Below, piece by piece: positions 36,588 to 46,633 of a DNA stretch of 64,000 nt. The stretch is from Acinetobacter lwoffii (GTDB lineage: Bacteria; Pseudomonadota; Gammaproteobacteria; Pseudomonadales; Moraxellaceae), in the NCBI RefSeq assembly GCF_019048525.1, contig NZ_CP077369.1:1612001-1676000 (forward strand), in the 5' to 3' direction. Numbering within the stretch: position 1 is the stretch's first letter; the number at the start of each line of letters is the position of its first letter. The notes below the pieces were generated by a model. That model made no database searches. It was not told the origin of the DNA and saw only the letters and a list, made by a program, of their open reading frames with translations. The position numbers and the translations under genes are program-made.

Positions 36588-38119
36588 ATGAAGAAAATCA
36601 TCATTGCAGGCTTTCAACATGAAACCAATACCTTTGCCCCGACCAAAGCAAGCTACGTCGATTTTGTCCAGGGTGGGGGATTTCCGCCGCTCAGCCGCGG
36701 CGCAGATGTCCTGAAATTTTGGGAACAGAACATTCCGATTGGCGGTTTTATTCAACAAGCAGAACAATTCGGGTATCAACTTTTACCGGTGATCTGGGCT
36801 GGAACTTCACCTTCAGCGCATGTAGAGCAGGACACTTACCAGCAGATCTGTAATGAAATTATTGCAAGCATCCAGCAGCATCCGGCAGATGCGGTGTATC
36901 TGGATCTGCATGGCGCCATGGTCAGTGAACAGGTGGATGATGGCGAAGGCGAATTGTTAAGACGGGTTCGTGAAGCAGTCGGGCCGGACATTCCGGTGAT
37001 TGCCAGTCTGGACTTCCATGCCAATGTCACGCAGGCAATGTTTGCCCATAGTGATGCATTGATTTGCTATCATCGGACCTATCCGCATGTAGATATGGCC
37101 CAAACCGGACAACGCTGTGCCCAAGTGCTGTATCAAATATTCCAGGGTAAAAAGCTACACAAGAAAATGTATAAGCTACCGTTTTTGATTGCGCTGAATG
37201 CACAATGTACCGAGTTGGAACCTACCCAGTCTTGTATGAATTTACTTGAACAGCTAGAGCAAAATAATTCTGTCCAGATGAATTTTACGCCGGGTTTTCC
37301 AGCGGCAGACTTTGCCGAATGTGGTGGTTGTATCTGGGGTTATAGTGAAAATGCTGAGCAGTTAGATCAGGCCATGCAAGACTATATCGCCTATGTGCTG
37401 CAACAAGAAGCGCATTGGAATATGGATTTCTTATCACCGGATCATGCCGTGCAGCAGGCGCTACAATTATACCAACAGCATCATTCGACCAGACCCGTGG
37501 TGATTGCAGATACTCAGGATAATCCGATCCGGGAGCCAGTGGTGATTCGAATACAACCGGGATGTTATCGGCGCTACATCGGCATCAGGTTAAAAATGCA
37601 TTGCTTGGCCTCATCGTAGATCCCGTGGTAGTACGGCAAGCCTATCAGCTTGAGCTTGGTCAGTATTTTTATGCGAAACTGGGTGGAACATCGGGTATTG
37701 CGGGGGATGCTCCATTTAGCGCTGAATTTAAAATCAAAGCCTATAGCGATGGAAAATTCAGCTATGGCGGGCCCATGATGCATGACGTTGAGGCGGATAT
37801 TGGCCCGAGTGTATTACTAGAAATAGATGGTATTGAAATTGCAGTCAGTTCCTACAAAGCCCAGTTGCTCGATCGTAATATGTTTAGAATTTTTGGTGTT
37901 GTGCCTCAAGATAAATCGATCATCGTGGTGAAAAGCTCGGTACATTTTCGTGCAGATTTTCAGGACATGGCTGCTGCCATTTTAGTCGCGAAAGCGCCTG
38001 GAGCCATGAAAGCAGACCCGAATGACCTGCCTTGGCAAAAGATTGATCCTGATAGACGACTCGTGCCGATGGGCGAAAGTCTGGCGCAACGTGATCAGCC
38101 ATTGCGTCGTACTGTTTAA
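36588..38119 (+). pseudogene. M81/MlrC-family metallopeptidase, frameshifted
   Basis: Two overlapping frames together encode a MlrC-type zinc peptidase (M81 family, named from microcystin linear-peptide degradation). The first frame has GFQHETNTFAPT at its start, then LDLHGAMV and SLDFHANVT, which hold likely metal ligands. Near 37527 the frame is lost: inserting one base after AATCCG restores the family motif DNP-PGASGD-NTTGM and joins the second frame (LGLIVDP ... GGPMMHD). The repaired protein would be about 510 residues, the normal length. One deletion, or a sequencing error, explains this. AGGAAGG precedes the ATG. It follows the MFS gene by 30 bp, which suggests uptake and hydrolysis of a common compound. 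Confidence 0.87.
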
Positions 38120-38450
38120 CATTTAACTAATATCCAATTAACACCCAAGCGATTGAACAGGCGAGCTCTATCACGATCAAGCCTGTTTTTTTTGATCACA
38201 TCTTCATTTCCTTAAACTCAATATAATTTTCTGGCACCTGATCCCGCGTCTGAATCTGCCAAAGATGGACTAGTCTGATATCAAACAGGGCTAGCTAAAA
38301 AAAGCGGACAGGAATTCAATATTCTTTTCAAACTCAACAAAATACCTATAATTCCAATTAGAAACTTGTTGTAAATTAAACCTTAGGAGAAAAACAAATA
38401 CAGTTTTGACTTTCTTATTTTAAATTAGAACAATCAACCGGAGATTCTCA
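38120..38450 (+). terminator. Intergenic region with terminator after the M81 gene
   Basis: A stem AACAGGC/GCCTGTT (38156-38162 with 38181-38187) followed by about eight T residues ends the preceding locus. The remaining DNA to 38450 is AT-rich and should hold the promoter of the exporter operon; I see no gene in it. CGGAG at 38439-38443 is the ribosome binding site for the next gene. Confidence 0.75.
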
Positions 38451-39674
38451 TTGCGCGCTGCCCGCTATAAAATTTTGCTCATTATCGTATTGCTACTGGC
38501 AGTAGGGTTTGCTCTATTTCGTTGGTGGCAGGGGCCAGTGGTGCCTAGTTATACGCTGAGTGCCATGCCGCTGGTACAAAATGTTGTTGCGACCGGACGT
38601 GTTGCGACAGTTTCACGTGCCCAGGTAGGCAGTGAAATTAGTGGTGTGGTTCTGCAACGTCTGGTGCAGGAAGGCGATCAGGTTAAACCGGGTGATCTGC
38701 TGGTGGTATTGAAATCGGATGAATTGCTGGCCCAAGTCAGACAGGCCGAGCTGGCATTGACCGAATTGGCAAGCAGCCGACGGCCACAGGCTGCAGCAGA
38801 ACTGGCCAGTGCCAAAGCCCAACTGGAGCAAGCCAGCCGAGAAGCTACACGTCGATGTAATGCAGAAGCCGGTATCCTGTCGAGGGAAGAAGTCGAACAG
38901 GCTGTGGAAGCAGAAAGAGTCGCGCGCAATAATTATGAGACAGCTCGGGTAAAAGCAGCCGCATTGGCTGCGGGTCAAGTCGAAGAAGCGTCGCTTCGGG
39001 AGCAGCTTGCAGTGGCACAGGCTCAACTGGCCAAAACCAAGATTCGGGCTGCGGTCGCCGGCACAGTACTGACACGCGATGTCGAGCCGGGTGATCTGGT
39101 TCAGCCGGGACAAACTTTATTTACCATTGCGTTAACAGGGAATACAGAAATCCGGGTACCGCTAGATGAGCGGAATTTACCGCAACTCGCCTTGCAGCAA
39201 AATGCGACCGTCATTAGCGATGCCTATCCGGATCAGTCTTTCCCAGCTCGGATCAATTTTATTGCGCCAAGTATTGACCCACAGCGCGGTACAGTAGAGG
39301 TCAGGTTAACTGTCAACCCCGTACCTGATTTTCTGCGTCAGGACATGACGGTATCGGTGAATGTCGAGACGGCCAAACGAACACGGGCACTGGCTATTCC
39401 GAATGATGCTTTAAGCAGTATCAAAGGAGATAAAGCTGTGGTCTTAATGGTACGTGCTGGAAAAGTACAGCGTCAGCAGATTACTTTGGGCTTGCGTGGC
39501 CTGGCCATGTCAGAAGTGAAAACCGGGCTGAGCGAGGGTGATCAGGTGCTGGCAGATGCCGAATCTTCATTGGAGGATGGCACCAGAGTTCGCTTAAAAC
39601 CACAACAGAGTTCATTACAGAATTCTGCTGATATGGCCAATAGTAAAAATGAATTACCGGTGAACTTCGATTGA
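38451..39674 (+). CDS. HlyD/MacA-type periplasmic adaptor subunit
   Basis: A 407-residue membrane fusion protein. It has one N-terminal membrane anchor (ILLIIVLLLAVGFALF), a lipoyl-like half (VGSEISGVVLQRLVQEGDQVKPGDLLV), an Ala/Gln/Glu-rich coiled-coil hairpin (about 80-190), the second lipoyl half (AAVAGTVLTRDVEPGDLVQPGQ) and beta-barrel/membrane-proximal domains. The start is TTG at 38451 with CGGAG 7 bp upstream. Its stop overlaps the permease start by 4 bp (TTGA). The trio resembles DevBCA or MacAB-like exporters, which move lipids, peptides or small molecules across the envelope with an outer membrane partner encoded elsewhere. Confidence 0.9.
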   Translation: MRAARYKILLIIVLLLAVGFALFRWWQGPVVPSYTLSAMPLVQNVVATGRVATVSRAQVGSEISGVVLQRLVQEGDQVKPGDLLVVLKSDELLAQVRQAELALTELASSRRPQAAAELASAKAQLEQASREATRRCNAEAGILSREEVEQAVEAERVARNNYETARVKAAALAAGQVEEASLREQLAVAQAQLAKTKIRAAVAGTVLTRDVEPGDLVQPGQTLFTIALTGNTEIRVPLDERNLPQLALQQNATVISDAYPDQSFPARINFIAPSIDPQRGTVEVRLTVNPVPDFLRQDMTVSVNVETAKRTRALAIPNDALSSIKGDKAVVLMVRAGKVQRQQITLGLRGLAMSEVKTGLSEGDQVLADAESSLEDGTRVRLKPQQSSLQNSADMANSKNELPVNFD

Positions 39675-40894
39675 AAAATTTATTCGGGCGGCTCTGGATC
39701 GAATGGAAAATCGCGGTCAGTTTTTTGCGTGAGGGTTGCGCGCAGTCCATCATGATCACCATCGGGGTTGCTGTGGGCGTAGCGGTGATCGTCTTTATCA
39801 CCGCGTTGATTCAGGGGCTGCAAGCCAATATTGTCGAACGTACCTTAGGTACACAGGCGCATATTCGCCTGTTGTCACCGGATGAAGTCAACCGGATTGT
39901 GTCACCTCCCGCCGGAACAGTGCAATTATTGCAGGAAGATAAGCGGGCGCAGCGCCTGCGTTCAATCAACAATTGGCAACAGATTACCGAAACACTGGAC
40001 CAGTTACCTGTACTGACCGCTGTCTCGCCGGTGGTGTCTGGCCCTGCCTTTGTACAACGGGGTGATGCGATTGAATCCGTGGCCTTGGTCGGAATGAATT
40101 TGGAGCGTTATCAGCAGATCATTCCATTAAAAGAATATTTAACCAGTGGCCATTTGCGGGTTGGCGCGGATGAGGTACTGATCGGCAGTCAATTGGCCAA
40201 AGACCTCGGTGTTCAGGTCGGTAGCAAGTTGCGGCTAGATACTGGCCAACAAAATAGTGCTTTGGTGAATATTGCTGGTATTTTTGAGCTGGGCGTGCGC
40301 GAACTGGATGCGCGTTATGTTTATCTGGATCTTAAGCAGGCGCAGTCCTTACTCGGTCTGCCAGGCGGGGTAACGGTGATTGACCTGACCATTGCCAATA
40401 TTTTTGAGGCAGACCAGGTTGCCGCACAAGTCGGACGCCTGACCTCATTAAAAGCCGAAAGCTGGATTGAAACCAATGCACAATTGATGAATGCCATTAC
40501 TGCACAAAGCCTGTCCACCAATATGATCATTGTCTTTGTCGCAATTTCAGTGGCTTTCGGGATTGCCAGCGTCATGTCCGTCAGTGTGGTGCAGCGCACC
40601 CGGGAAATTGGTATTTTGCGGGCGACGGGTGCAACCCAATCGCAAATCCTGAGAGTTTTTCTGTTTCAGGGTGCAATCTTTGGCTTGCTCGGTTCAGTGC
40701 TGGGCAGCATAGTCAGTTATGGTCTGGTATGGGTATTTAATAATTTTGGGCCGGGATTATTCTATATTCCAATTTCGATTGAACTGGTGATTTTGGCGCT
40801 ATTGTTGGCGACATTAACAGGCGTACTGGCTGCAGCGGTGCCATCACGCCGGGCAGCAGCACTCGACCCGGTGGAGGCGATTCGTCATGTCTGA
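39671..40894 (+). CDS. FtsX/MacB-type ABC transporter permease
   Basis: A 407-residue permease with a first transmembrane helix (ITIGVAVGVAVIVFITALIQ), a large MacB-like periplasmic domain (about 60-270) and three C-terminal helices of the FtsX domain (IIVFVAISVAFGIASVMSVSV ... REIGILRATGATQSQIL). The start is a TTG inside the adaptor stop codon. It overlaps the ATPase gene by 8 bp, so three subunits are made from one transcript. Similar to DevC or LolC/E; substrate unknown. Confidence 0.9.
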   Translation: MKNLFGRLWIEWKIAVSFLREGCAQSIMITIGVAVGVAVIVFITALIQGLQANIVERTLGTQAHIRLLSPDEVNRIVSPPAGTVQLLQEDKRAQRLRSINNWQQITETLDQLPVLTAVSPVVSGPAFVQRGDAIESVALVGMNLERYQQIIPLKEYLTSGHLRVGADEVLIGSQLAKDLGVQVGSKLRLDTGQQNSALVNIAGIFELGVRELDARYVYLDLKQAQSLLGLPGGVTVIDLTIANIFEADQVAAQVGRLTSLKAESWIETNAQLMNAITAQSLSTNMIIVFVAISVAFGIASVMSVSVVQRTREIGILRATGATQSQILRVFLFQGAIFGLLGSVLGSIVSYGLVWVFNNFGPGLFYIPISIELVILALLLATLTGVLAAAVPSRRAAALDPVEAIRHV

Positions 40895-41603
40895 GCAATC
40901 TCAGGAAGTTCTGCGTCTGGAAGCGCTGCGAAAATCTTATAATATTGGACAGCCCAATGAGGTTGAGGTCTTGCATGGCATTGACCTGCGCATTGATCGC
41001 AACGACTTTGCTGCACTTATTGGCCCTTCCGGTTCTGGAAAAAGTACCTTACTGAATATTCTGGGACTGCTAGATAAACCAACGAGTGGCGAGCTGTATT
41101 TGTTGGGACAACCTACCAGTGCGATGGATGATACCGGCCGTACGGCGCTGCGCGGCAACAGCATCGGATTTGTATTTCAGTTTCACCATCTGATTCAGGC
41201 ATTTAGTGCACTGGATAATATTCTCATGCCTTTAATGATGGCGCATGGCAAACCGAATCAGCAGGCAATGCAACGCGCACGTGATTTACTAGCGGCAGTG
41301 GGACTGGAAAAATTTGCCGAGCGTAAACCGAATGAATTGTCCGGAGGACAGCAGCAGCGGGTGGCCATTGCTCGGGCCTTGATTACTGAGCCGGCATTAT
41401 TATTGGCCGATGAACCGACAGGTAATCTGGATACCCAGACCGCGGCTGATATGTTTGAACTGTTTCGTAAAGTGCATCGTGAACGCGACTGCGCCGTACT
41501 TTTAGTCACGCATGATCCGCGCCTGTCTGCCACTTGTGATCGTACCATCAATCTGGTCGATGGCCGGATTGAAAGTGATTCGAGCAATTCTCCTCAAGAT
41601 TAA
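40887..41603 (+). CDS. ABC transporter ATP-binding protein (MacB/LolD type)
   Basis: A 238-residue ATPase with Walker A GPSGSGKST (near residue 47), Q-loop FQFHHL, signature LSGGQQQRV, Walker B LLLADEPTGNLD and the switch histidine in LLVTHDPR. The LSGGQQQRVAIARALI and DEPTGNLD versions are typical of the LolD/MacB/FtsE group that pairs with FtsX-like permeases. It completes the exporter operon. Confidence 0.95.
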   Translation: MSEQSQEVLRLEALRKSYNIGQPNEVEVLHGIDLRIDRNDFAALIGPSGSGKSTLLNILGLLDKPTSGELYLLGQPTSAMDDTGRTALRGNSIGFVFQFHHLIQAFSALDNILMPLMMAHGKPNQQAMQRARDLLAAVGLEKFAERKPNELSGGQQQRVAIARALITEPALLLADEPTGNLDTQTAADMFELFRKVHRERDCAVLLVTHDPRLSATCDRTINLVDGRIESDSSNSPQD

Positions 41604-41932
41604 GCTGTACTGTAAGGAGCCAGGAGGGCTAATTTTTTGAAGCGATCGAAAAGATATTTCAGATTTATAGCTTTCAAAAAATGATAGCCATATATGAGAT
41701 TGAAATAATCTGTAAACAATCTGTTTGTTAAAAAAGGATGTATGCGATTGCCTACATCCTTAAATTTTGATGGTTTAATTTTAATGATCCTGACTTTTAG
41801 CTTGATCTAATCATTGAGTGCCGATAAATCCCTCTAATATAAACGTCAGGATGAAGCCGAACTTTAATGGCACTACCGCAAGTTTCCATTTCATCCTGTG
41901 AATAAGCCTGATTTCAAAGATTCGATCCGATT
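41604..41932. terminator. Convergent intergenic region with hairpin
   Basis: This 329-bp gap lies between the exporter ATPase and the convergent dps gene. A 9-bp stem (AAGGATGTA at 41734-41742 with TACATCCTT at 41753-41761) has A-rich DNA on its left and AAATTTT on its right, so it may terminate in both directions. No gene is seen in the rest. Confidence 0.5.
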
Positions 41933-42433
41933 TTATTGTTCCAGATTGCTTCTCAGCATCCAGGCAGTTTTTTCGTGTACTTCCAGTCTTTGCGTGAGAA
42001 TGTCAGCGGTCGGCTGATCATTGGCTTCTTCAATGATCGAAAAAATACTTCTGGCGGTACGTGCCACAGTTTCATGTGCATCTACCAGTAAACGTATCAT
42101 TTCTTCGGCTTTAGGCACACCTTCGACTTCTTTAATGGAGGTGAGTTTTACAAACTGTTTATAAGTGCCGGGTGCTGCAAAACCTAGAGCACGAATACGT
42201 TCAGCAATGATGTCCAACGCATTCCATTGCTCGGTATATTGAGTCATAAACATGTTGTGCAGGCTGTTGAACTGGGGGCCGGTGACATTCCAGTGGAAAT
42301 TATGGGTCATCAAATACAGGGTATAACTGTCTGCTAAAAGTCTGGATAAACCATCGACAATTTTGGCGCGATCATCATGCGAAATCCCGATATCAATTTT
42401 CATTGCTTTAGATTCTTTTTTAGAAGAGGCCAT
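41933..42433 (-). CDS. dps: Dps-family DNA-binding ferritin
   Basis: A 166-residue Dps protein. It forms a dodecameric cage that oxidises iron with peroxide and protects DNA. The ferroxidase residues are seen in [21 protein letters not shown] and, spaced as expected, in [16 protein letters not shown] (His, His, Asp, Glu). A lysine-rich N-terminal tail ([10 protein letters not shown]) could bind DNA. GGAGTAAGAG precedes the ATG. It is near katE, so both may respond to peroxide or stationary phase. Confidence 0.93.
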   Translation of the reverse strand: MASSKKESKAMKIDIGISHDDRAKIVDGLSRLLADSYTLYLMTHNFHWNVTGPQFNSLHNMFMTQYTEQWNALDIIAERIRALGFAAPGTYKQFVKLTSIKEVEGVPKAEEMIRLLVDAHETVARTARSIFSIIEEANDQPTADILTQRLEVHEKTAWMLRSNLEQ

Positions 42434-43192
42434 GCTCTTACTCCTTCAAACTTAACGCGATACGGTGTATTAAAATAAAGTCGGATGTATCTGAAGCCCG
42501 AGCCAAGAGATGAAATGATCTCTATGACTTTGTATTTGATCTAACAGGCTAAGAGATTTAAGTGGTTATAAGTTATAGATATTAGATCAATATAAAGGCA
42601 GGAAGTTTAGTCATTATGTATAAGCAGGACGCGGGATTGTAACTATTTAAATCTGTCAAATTTTGACTATACTTCAGCGGTAGCACGTTAATTTCTCATA
42701 GCAAATTGAACTTCTAAAAAGTCCTAATCATTTCAGGATTGAAACATCGTTTTGGGTTATGACGCTTATTTGTGAGCAAGATCACATATCACCATACTGA
42801 ATCTTTATTTCGAAATATCTCTGTGAAATTTTAATATTTTATTTTAAATAAATAACTTAGATAAAAATTTAAATCATAAATAAACCCGAAATTTATAAAA
42901 AATAACACAATGCTGCCTTAATTAAACAAGGCACTACAAACAATAATAAATCTCTTTCTCAAATGCAGTTATGTTAGGACACAGGCGAAACCAATAACAA
43001 TATTCCCAGAAAAGCAAAAATGCTTCGAGTCAGCATATTCAGAAGAAATGTGAGGCTGATACAGGATCGGCTGTAGCAGATTGACTTGCGGGATGATTTT
43101 GATTCGGTAAGCCATGCAATATATAAGCTCAAGCGACTTTGAGATAGACCAAAAATATCTGAACTAAACTCAAGCTCAGCAAGGAATACATC
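42434..43192 (+). promoter_or_regulatory. katE/dps divergent intergenic region with CRP-like site
   Basis: This 759-bp noncoding gap separates divergent dps and katE. TGTGAGCAAGATCACA at 42771-42786 is an exact TGTGA-N6-TCACA palindrome, the consensus for CRP/Vfr proteins. It lies 407 bp before katE and 338 bp from the dps start. The stretch 42800-42960 is very AT-rich. No ORF of note is present. AAGGAA is the katE ribosome binding site. Confidence 0.55.
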
Positions 43193-45316
43193 ATGAAAAT
43201 TAAGGCCAATAGCCCCGCGACTGGTAAAGACGGTTTAGACAAACAAAATACCAATAAAAAAAGTGAACAGCTCGACGCATATCGCAGTGATGCGACCGAA
43301 CAGGCACTCACTACCAATCAAGGGGTTAAAATTTCCGATAACCAGAACAGTCTCAAGGCAGGCGTTCGCGGTGCGACCTTGATCGAAGATTTTATTCTCC
43401 GGGAAAAAATTACCCATTTTGACCATGAGCGAATTCCAGAACGTATTGTGCATGCCCGCGGTGTCGGCGCACATGGCTATTTTGAGGCTTATCCGGGGAA
43501 TGAAAAACTGACCAAGGCAGGCTTCCTGACCAATACCAGTGTGCAAACGCCAGTATTTGTGCGTTTTTCTACCGTACAGGGACCACGTGGTTCAGCAGAT
43601 ACGGTACGTGATATCCGTGGTTTTGCCACCAAGTTTTATACGGATGAAGGTAACTTCGATCTGGTAGCGAATGATGCGCCGGTATTCTTTATCCAGGATG
43701 GGATCAAGTTCCCGGATTTTGTACATGCAGTCAAACCTGAACCTCAGACCGAGATTCCTACCGGTGCATCTGCACATGATACTTTCTGGGATTTTGTTTC
43801 TTTAGTGCCTGAATCTGCACATGCGGTGATGTGGGCCATGTCGGATCGGGGTATTCCGCGTAATTTAAGAGCCATTCAGGGCTTTGGTGTGCATACTTTC
43901 CGTTTTATCAATGCCGAGAATAAAGCGGTTTTTGTGAAATTCCACTGGACCCCAAAACAGGGTCTCGCCCAACTGGTCTGGGATGAAGCACAAAAACTGG
44001 CGGGTAAAGATCCGGATTTCCATCGTCGTGACTTATATGAAGCGATTGCTTCCGGTAACTATCCGGAATGGGAACTGGGTGTACAGGTCGTTCCAGAAGA
44101 AGATGAAATGAAATATGACTTTGACTTGCTGGATCCAACCAAGATTATTCCGGAAGAACTGGTACCAGTGACGCCGATTGGCAAAATGGTACTGAACCGT
44201 AATGTAGATTATTTCTTCGGTGAAACCGAGCAGGTGGCCTTCTGTCCGGGACATATTGTGCCAGGACTGGATTTTACCAATGATCCGTTATTACAAGCAC
44301 GCCTGTTTTCCTATACCGATACCCAGCTTAGCCGTTTAGGTGGTCCAAATTTCCACCAGATTCCAATCAACAAGCCGGTTTGTCCATTCCACAATAACCA
44401 GCGTGATGGTTTACACCAGCGTATTGTGCATACTGGTCAAGCCAGTTATGAGCCGAACTCGATTGACAATAACTGGCCGGCTGAAACCCCACCAGCAGCA
44501 CAAGGCGGTGGCTTTGAAAGTTATCAGGAACGTATTGATGGGCACAAGATCCGTCAGCGTAGCGAATCATTCAGCGATCACTTTAGTCAGGCCCGTCTTT
44601 TTTACCGAAGCCAGGCACCACATGAGCAAAAGCATATTGTCGATGCCTATGTCTTTGAGCTGAGCAAGGTGGAGCGCAAATATATTCGTGAGCGTGAAGT
44701 TCTGGAAGTGCTCTGCAATATCGATCTGGACTTGGCACAGCAGGTTGCTGATCAATTGGGTATTGAAATTCCGGCAGAGAAAAAAGCAGCAAAATTGCCG
44801 GATGTGCAGATTTCACCACGCTTATCTTTCGAGGCATTTAAACCTGAAGATATTAAGGCACGCAAAATTGCGCTACTGGTGCACGACAAGGCCAATGAGG
44901 CCAGTATCAAAGCTGTTCAAGCCTGGGCAGAATCGGAAGGAGCTGTGGTCGATGTACTGACCCCAAAACCGGGTCCGGTACTGGGTCAGAAAGGCGAGGT
45001 AATTCCTTCTGATGGTATGCAAAAAGCCGAGCCATCCATCGCCTATGATGCTGTGGTGATTGCTGACGGTGACAATTACGATGTGGTAATGAAAGACGGC
45101 GTGGCAACTCATTATCTGCTAGAAGCCTACAAACATTTAAAACCGATTGTGTTCCTGGGCGATAAAGGCAAGCTGATTGAGGATCTGCGCTTGGTTAGCG
45201 ATGAAGGAACTCTGGCAAACGGAAAGTTTGAAGCAGTACAAGATAGCTTCAAGACTTTGATTCTGAACCATCGTGTCTGGGCGCGTGAAGCGATTGCGGA
45301 AGCAATTCCTGCCTAA
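43193..45316 (+). CDS. katE: Large-subunit catalase HPII
   Basis: A 707-residue clade 2 catalase that converts hydrogen peroxide to water and oxygen. The distal-side histidine is in [15 protein letters not shown] (near residue 93), the conserved asparagine in [15 protein letters not shown], and the proximal haem tyrosine in [18 protein letters not shown]. The C-terminal 150 residues form the flavodoxin/class I amidotransferase-like domain typical of KatE ([15 protein letters not shown] ... [15 protein letters not shown]). Length agrees with HPII. AAGGAATAC precedes the ATG. It contributes peroxide resistance and, in Acinetobacter, desiccation survival. Confidence 0.96.
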   Translation: MKIKANSPATGKDGLDKQNTNKKSEQLDAYRSDATEQALTTNQGVKISDNQNSLKAGVRGATLIEDFILREKITHFDHERIPERIVHARGVGAHGYFEAYPGNEKLTKAGFLTNTSVQTPVFVRFSTVQGPRGSADTVRDIRGFATKFYTDEGNFDLVANDAPVFFIQDGIKFPDFVHAVKPEPQTEIPTGASAHDTFWDFVSLVPESAHAVMWAMSDRGIPRNLRAIQGFGVHTFRFINAENKAVFVKFHWTPKQGLAQLVWDEAQKLAGKDPDFHRRDLYEAIASGNYPEWELGVQVVPEEDEMKYDFDLLDPTKIIPEELVPVTPIGKMVLNRNVDYFFGETEQVAFCPGHIVPGLDFTNDPLLQARLFSYTDTQLSRLGGPNFHQIPINKPVCPFHNNQRDGLHQRIVHTGQASYEPNSIDNNWPAETPPAAQGGGFESYQERIDGHKIRQRSESFSDHFSQARLFYRSQAPHEQKHIVDAYVFELSKVERKYIREREVLEVLCNIDLDLAQQVADQLGIEIPAEKKAAKLPDVQISPRLSFEAFKPEDIKARKIALLVHDKANEASIKAVQAWAESEGAVVDVLTPKPGPVLGQKGEVIPSDGMQKAEPSIAYDAVVIADGDNYDVVMKDGVATHYLLEAYKHLKPIVFLGDKGKLIEDLRLVSDEGTLANGKFEAVQDSFKTLILNHRVWAREAIAEAIPA

Positions 45317-45336
45317 ACGATCCAATTTATATTTTA

Positions 45337-45364
45337 GAGGATAGAGGCTCCGGCTTCTATCCTC
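45337..45364 (+). terminator. Hairpin after katE
   Basis: A 9-bp stem (GAGGATAGA with TCTATCCTC) lies 21 bp after the katE stop and 12 bp before the next ATG. No T tract follows, so it may be a weak terminator or a processing/translation-control structure for the small gene downstream. Confidence 0.45.
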
Positions 45365-45375
45365 ATGGTTTCAAA

Positions 45376-45597
45376 ATGGATGAAGAGATGGTAAGACTGG
45401 ATGTCAAAAATTTGTTGGCTCAAGCACAACAAGCCAAATGGAGCAGAGAACAGGACATTTATCTCATTGAACATAATCATTTGCCTTTAGCTGAACTAAT
45501 GCAGCAACTCTGTTTCAATGAAGAAGAGATTAATGCACGGCGTAAGGTACTAGGGCTGACCACACGTTTAAAACAAATGCGCAAGCTTTCTCATTAA
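45376..45597 (+). CDS. Small conserved-looking protein, possibly homeodomain-like
   Basis: A 73-residue protein of unknown function. Residues 20-45 (KWSREQDIYLIEHNHLPLAELMQQL) have the W-x2-E-x-D-x2-L pattern of SANT/Myb-like three-helix domains, and the end (VLGLTTRLKQMRKL) is basic, so it might bind DNA. It is 59 bp downstream of katE on the same strand and may be co-transcribed despite the hairpin between them. Confidence 0.65.
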   Translation: MDEEMVRLDVKNLLAQAQQAKWSREQDIYLIEHNHLPLAELMQQLCFNEEEINARRKVLGLTTRLKQMRKLSH

Positions 45598-45649
45598 CTG
45601 ACTTTAAAAACACAACAACATTATCCGTATTTTATGAGGAACCGCATGC

Positions 45650-46633
45650 ATGAACCTCGGTTCAATATTACAAAGATTTGAAAATTCTCCTCTGGAGCTA
45701 CAAGAAAAAATTCAGCACACTTTAATGGAACTGGTGGCGATTTCCGAACAGGTGCCTTATCCCGCTTCCGGAGCGACCTTAAAACGCTGGCAGATACTCA
45801 GCCAGGTTTCAGCCAGCAATCTGAGTCTGGGTAAACTCTATGAATCGCATTTAGATGCTTTAGCTATTCTGCATGAACTGAATATTCCGGTAGAACAAAA
45901 AGGCTTATGGGCAGTATGGGCAGCAGAAGGTGGCCCCAAACCTTTAACATTGCAAGCAGGAAAGCTAAGCGGAATTAAGCCTTGGTGTTCTGCATCGGTC
46001 TGGGTGCAACACGGTCTGCTGACTCACCGTGATGAGCAGCAATATTCACAATTACTGATTCTAGATTTGTCGCAAGAAGGCATTCAGCATCATCAGGATG
46101 CCTGGCAGGCAGTGGGCATGCAGCATACCTTGACTGCCCGGCTGGAACTGGATCATGTTGAGGTGGAAAAAGTCGCAGCTCCAAATGCCTATCTGGATCG
46201 GCCCGGATTCTGGCATGGCGCCGCAGGTGTGGCCGCGTGCTGGTATGGCGCAACCGTGCGTTTGGCTGAATATTTAAGACAGGCAGTATTGTTAAAACCG
46301 CATGCCTATAAGGCCATGTATCTCGGTGAAATTAGTCGGGAGCTTTTAGCGACACAGTCCTTATTTTATCAAGTTGCTGCATTGATTGATCAGCAACCGC
46401 AACACGCACATGAGTTAAAGATTCGTAGCCTACGTGCTCAGGTGGAAGCGACTGCCTTAAATGTACTAACTCATGTAGGTAAGGCACTTGGTGCTGGGCC
46501 GTATTGTGAGCATCCGCATTTCGCTCGGCTTGCAGCAGATCTTCCGGTATTTATTCGTCAAAGTCATGCTGCATTTGACTTGGAGCGGATTGGCGAGCTG
46601 ACTGCACAGGAGGAACAATTATGGACGTTATAA
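45650..46633 (+). CDS. Acyl-CoA dehydrogenase-like protein
   Basis: A 327-residue protein resembling acyl-CoA dehydrogenases. The middle segment GKLSGIKPWCSASVWVQHGLLT matches the beta-domain and RPGFWHGAAGVAACWYGATVRL matches the C-terminal helical domain with a bound-flavin role. It is shorter than typical enzymes (about 380). It overlaps the next gene by 13 bp and begins a four-gene operon with a PIG-L deacetylase, a NodS-like methyltransferase and a glycosyltransferase, a set recurring in Acinetobacter. The pathway product is unknown, possibly a modified glycolipid or small acylated sugar. Confidence 0.75.
   Translation: MNLGSILQRFENSPLELQEKIQHTLMELVAISEQVPYPASGATLKRWQILSQVSASNLSLGKLYESHLDALAILHELNIPVEQKGLWAVWAAEGGPKPLTLQAGKLSGIKPWCSASVWVQHGLLTHRDEQQYSQLLILDLSQEGIQHHQDAWQAVGMQHTLTARLELDHVEVEKVAAPNAYLDRPGFWHGAAGVAACWYGATVRLAEYLRQAVLLKPHAYKAMYLGEISRELLATQSLFYQVAALIDQQPQHAHELKIRSLRAQVEATALNVLTHVGKALGAGPYCEHPHFARLAADLPVFIRQSHAAFDLERIGELTAQEEQLWTL

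Noticed and set aside
38613..39113. Minus-strand 166-codon frame inside the HlyD-like gene
   Set aside because: Antisense shadow of a GC-rich, Ala/Gln-rich coding region; cysteine-rich nonsense composition.
43235..45325. Many antisense and alternative frames within katE
   Set aside because: The catalase frame explains the region fully; the others follow its codon bias and have no motifs.
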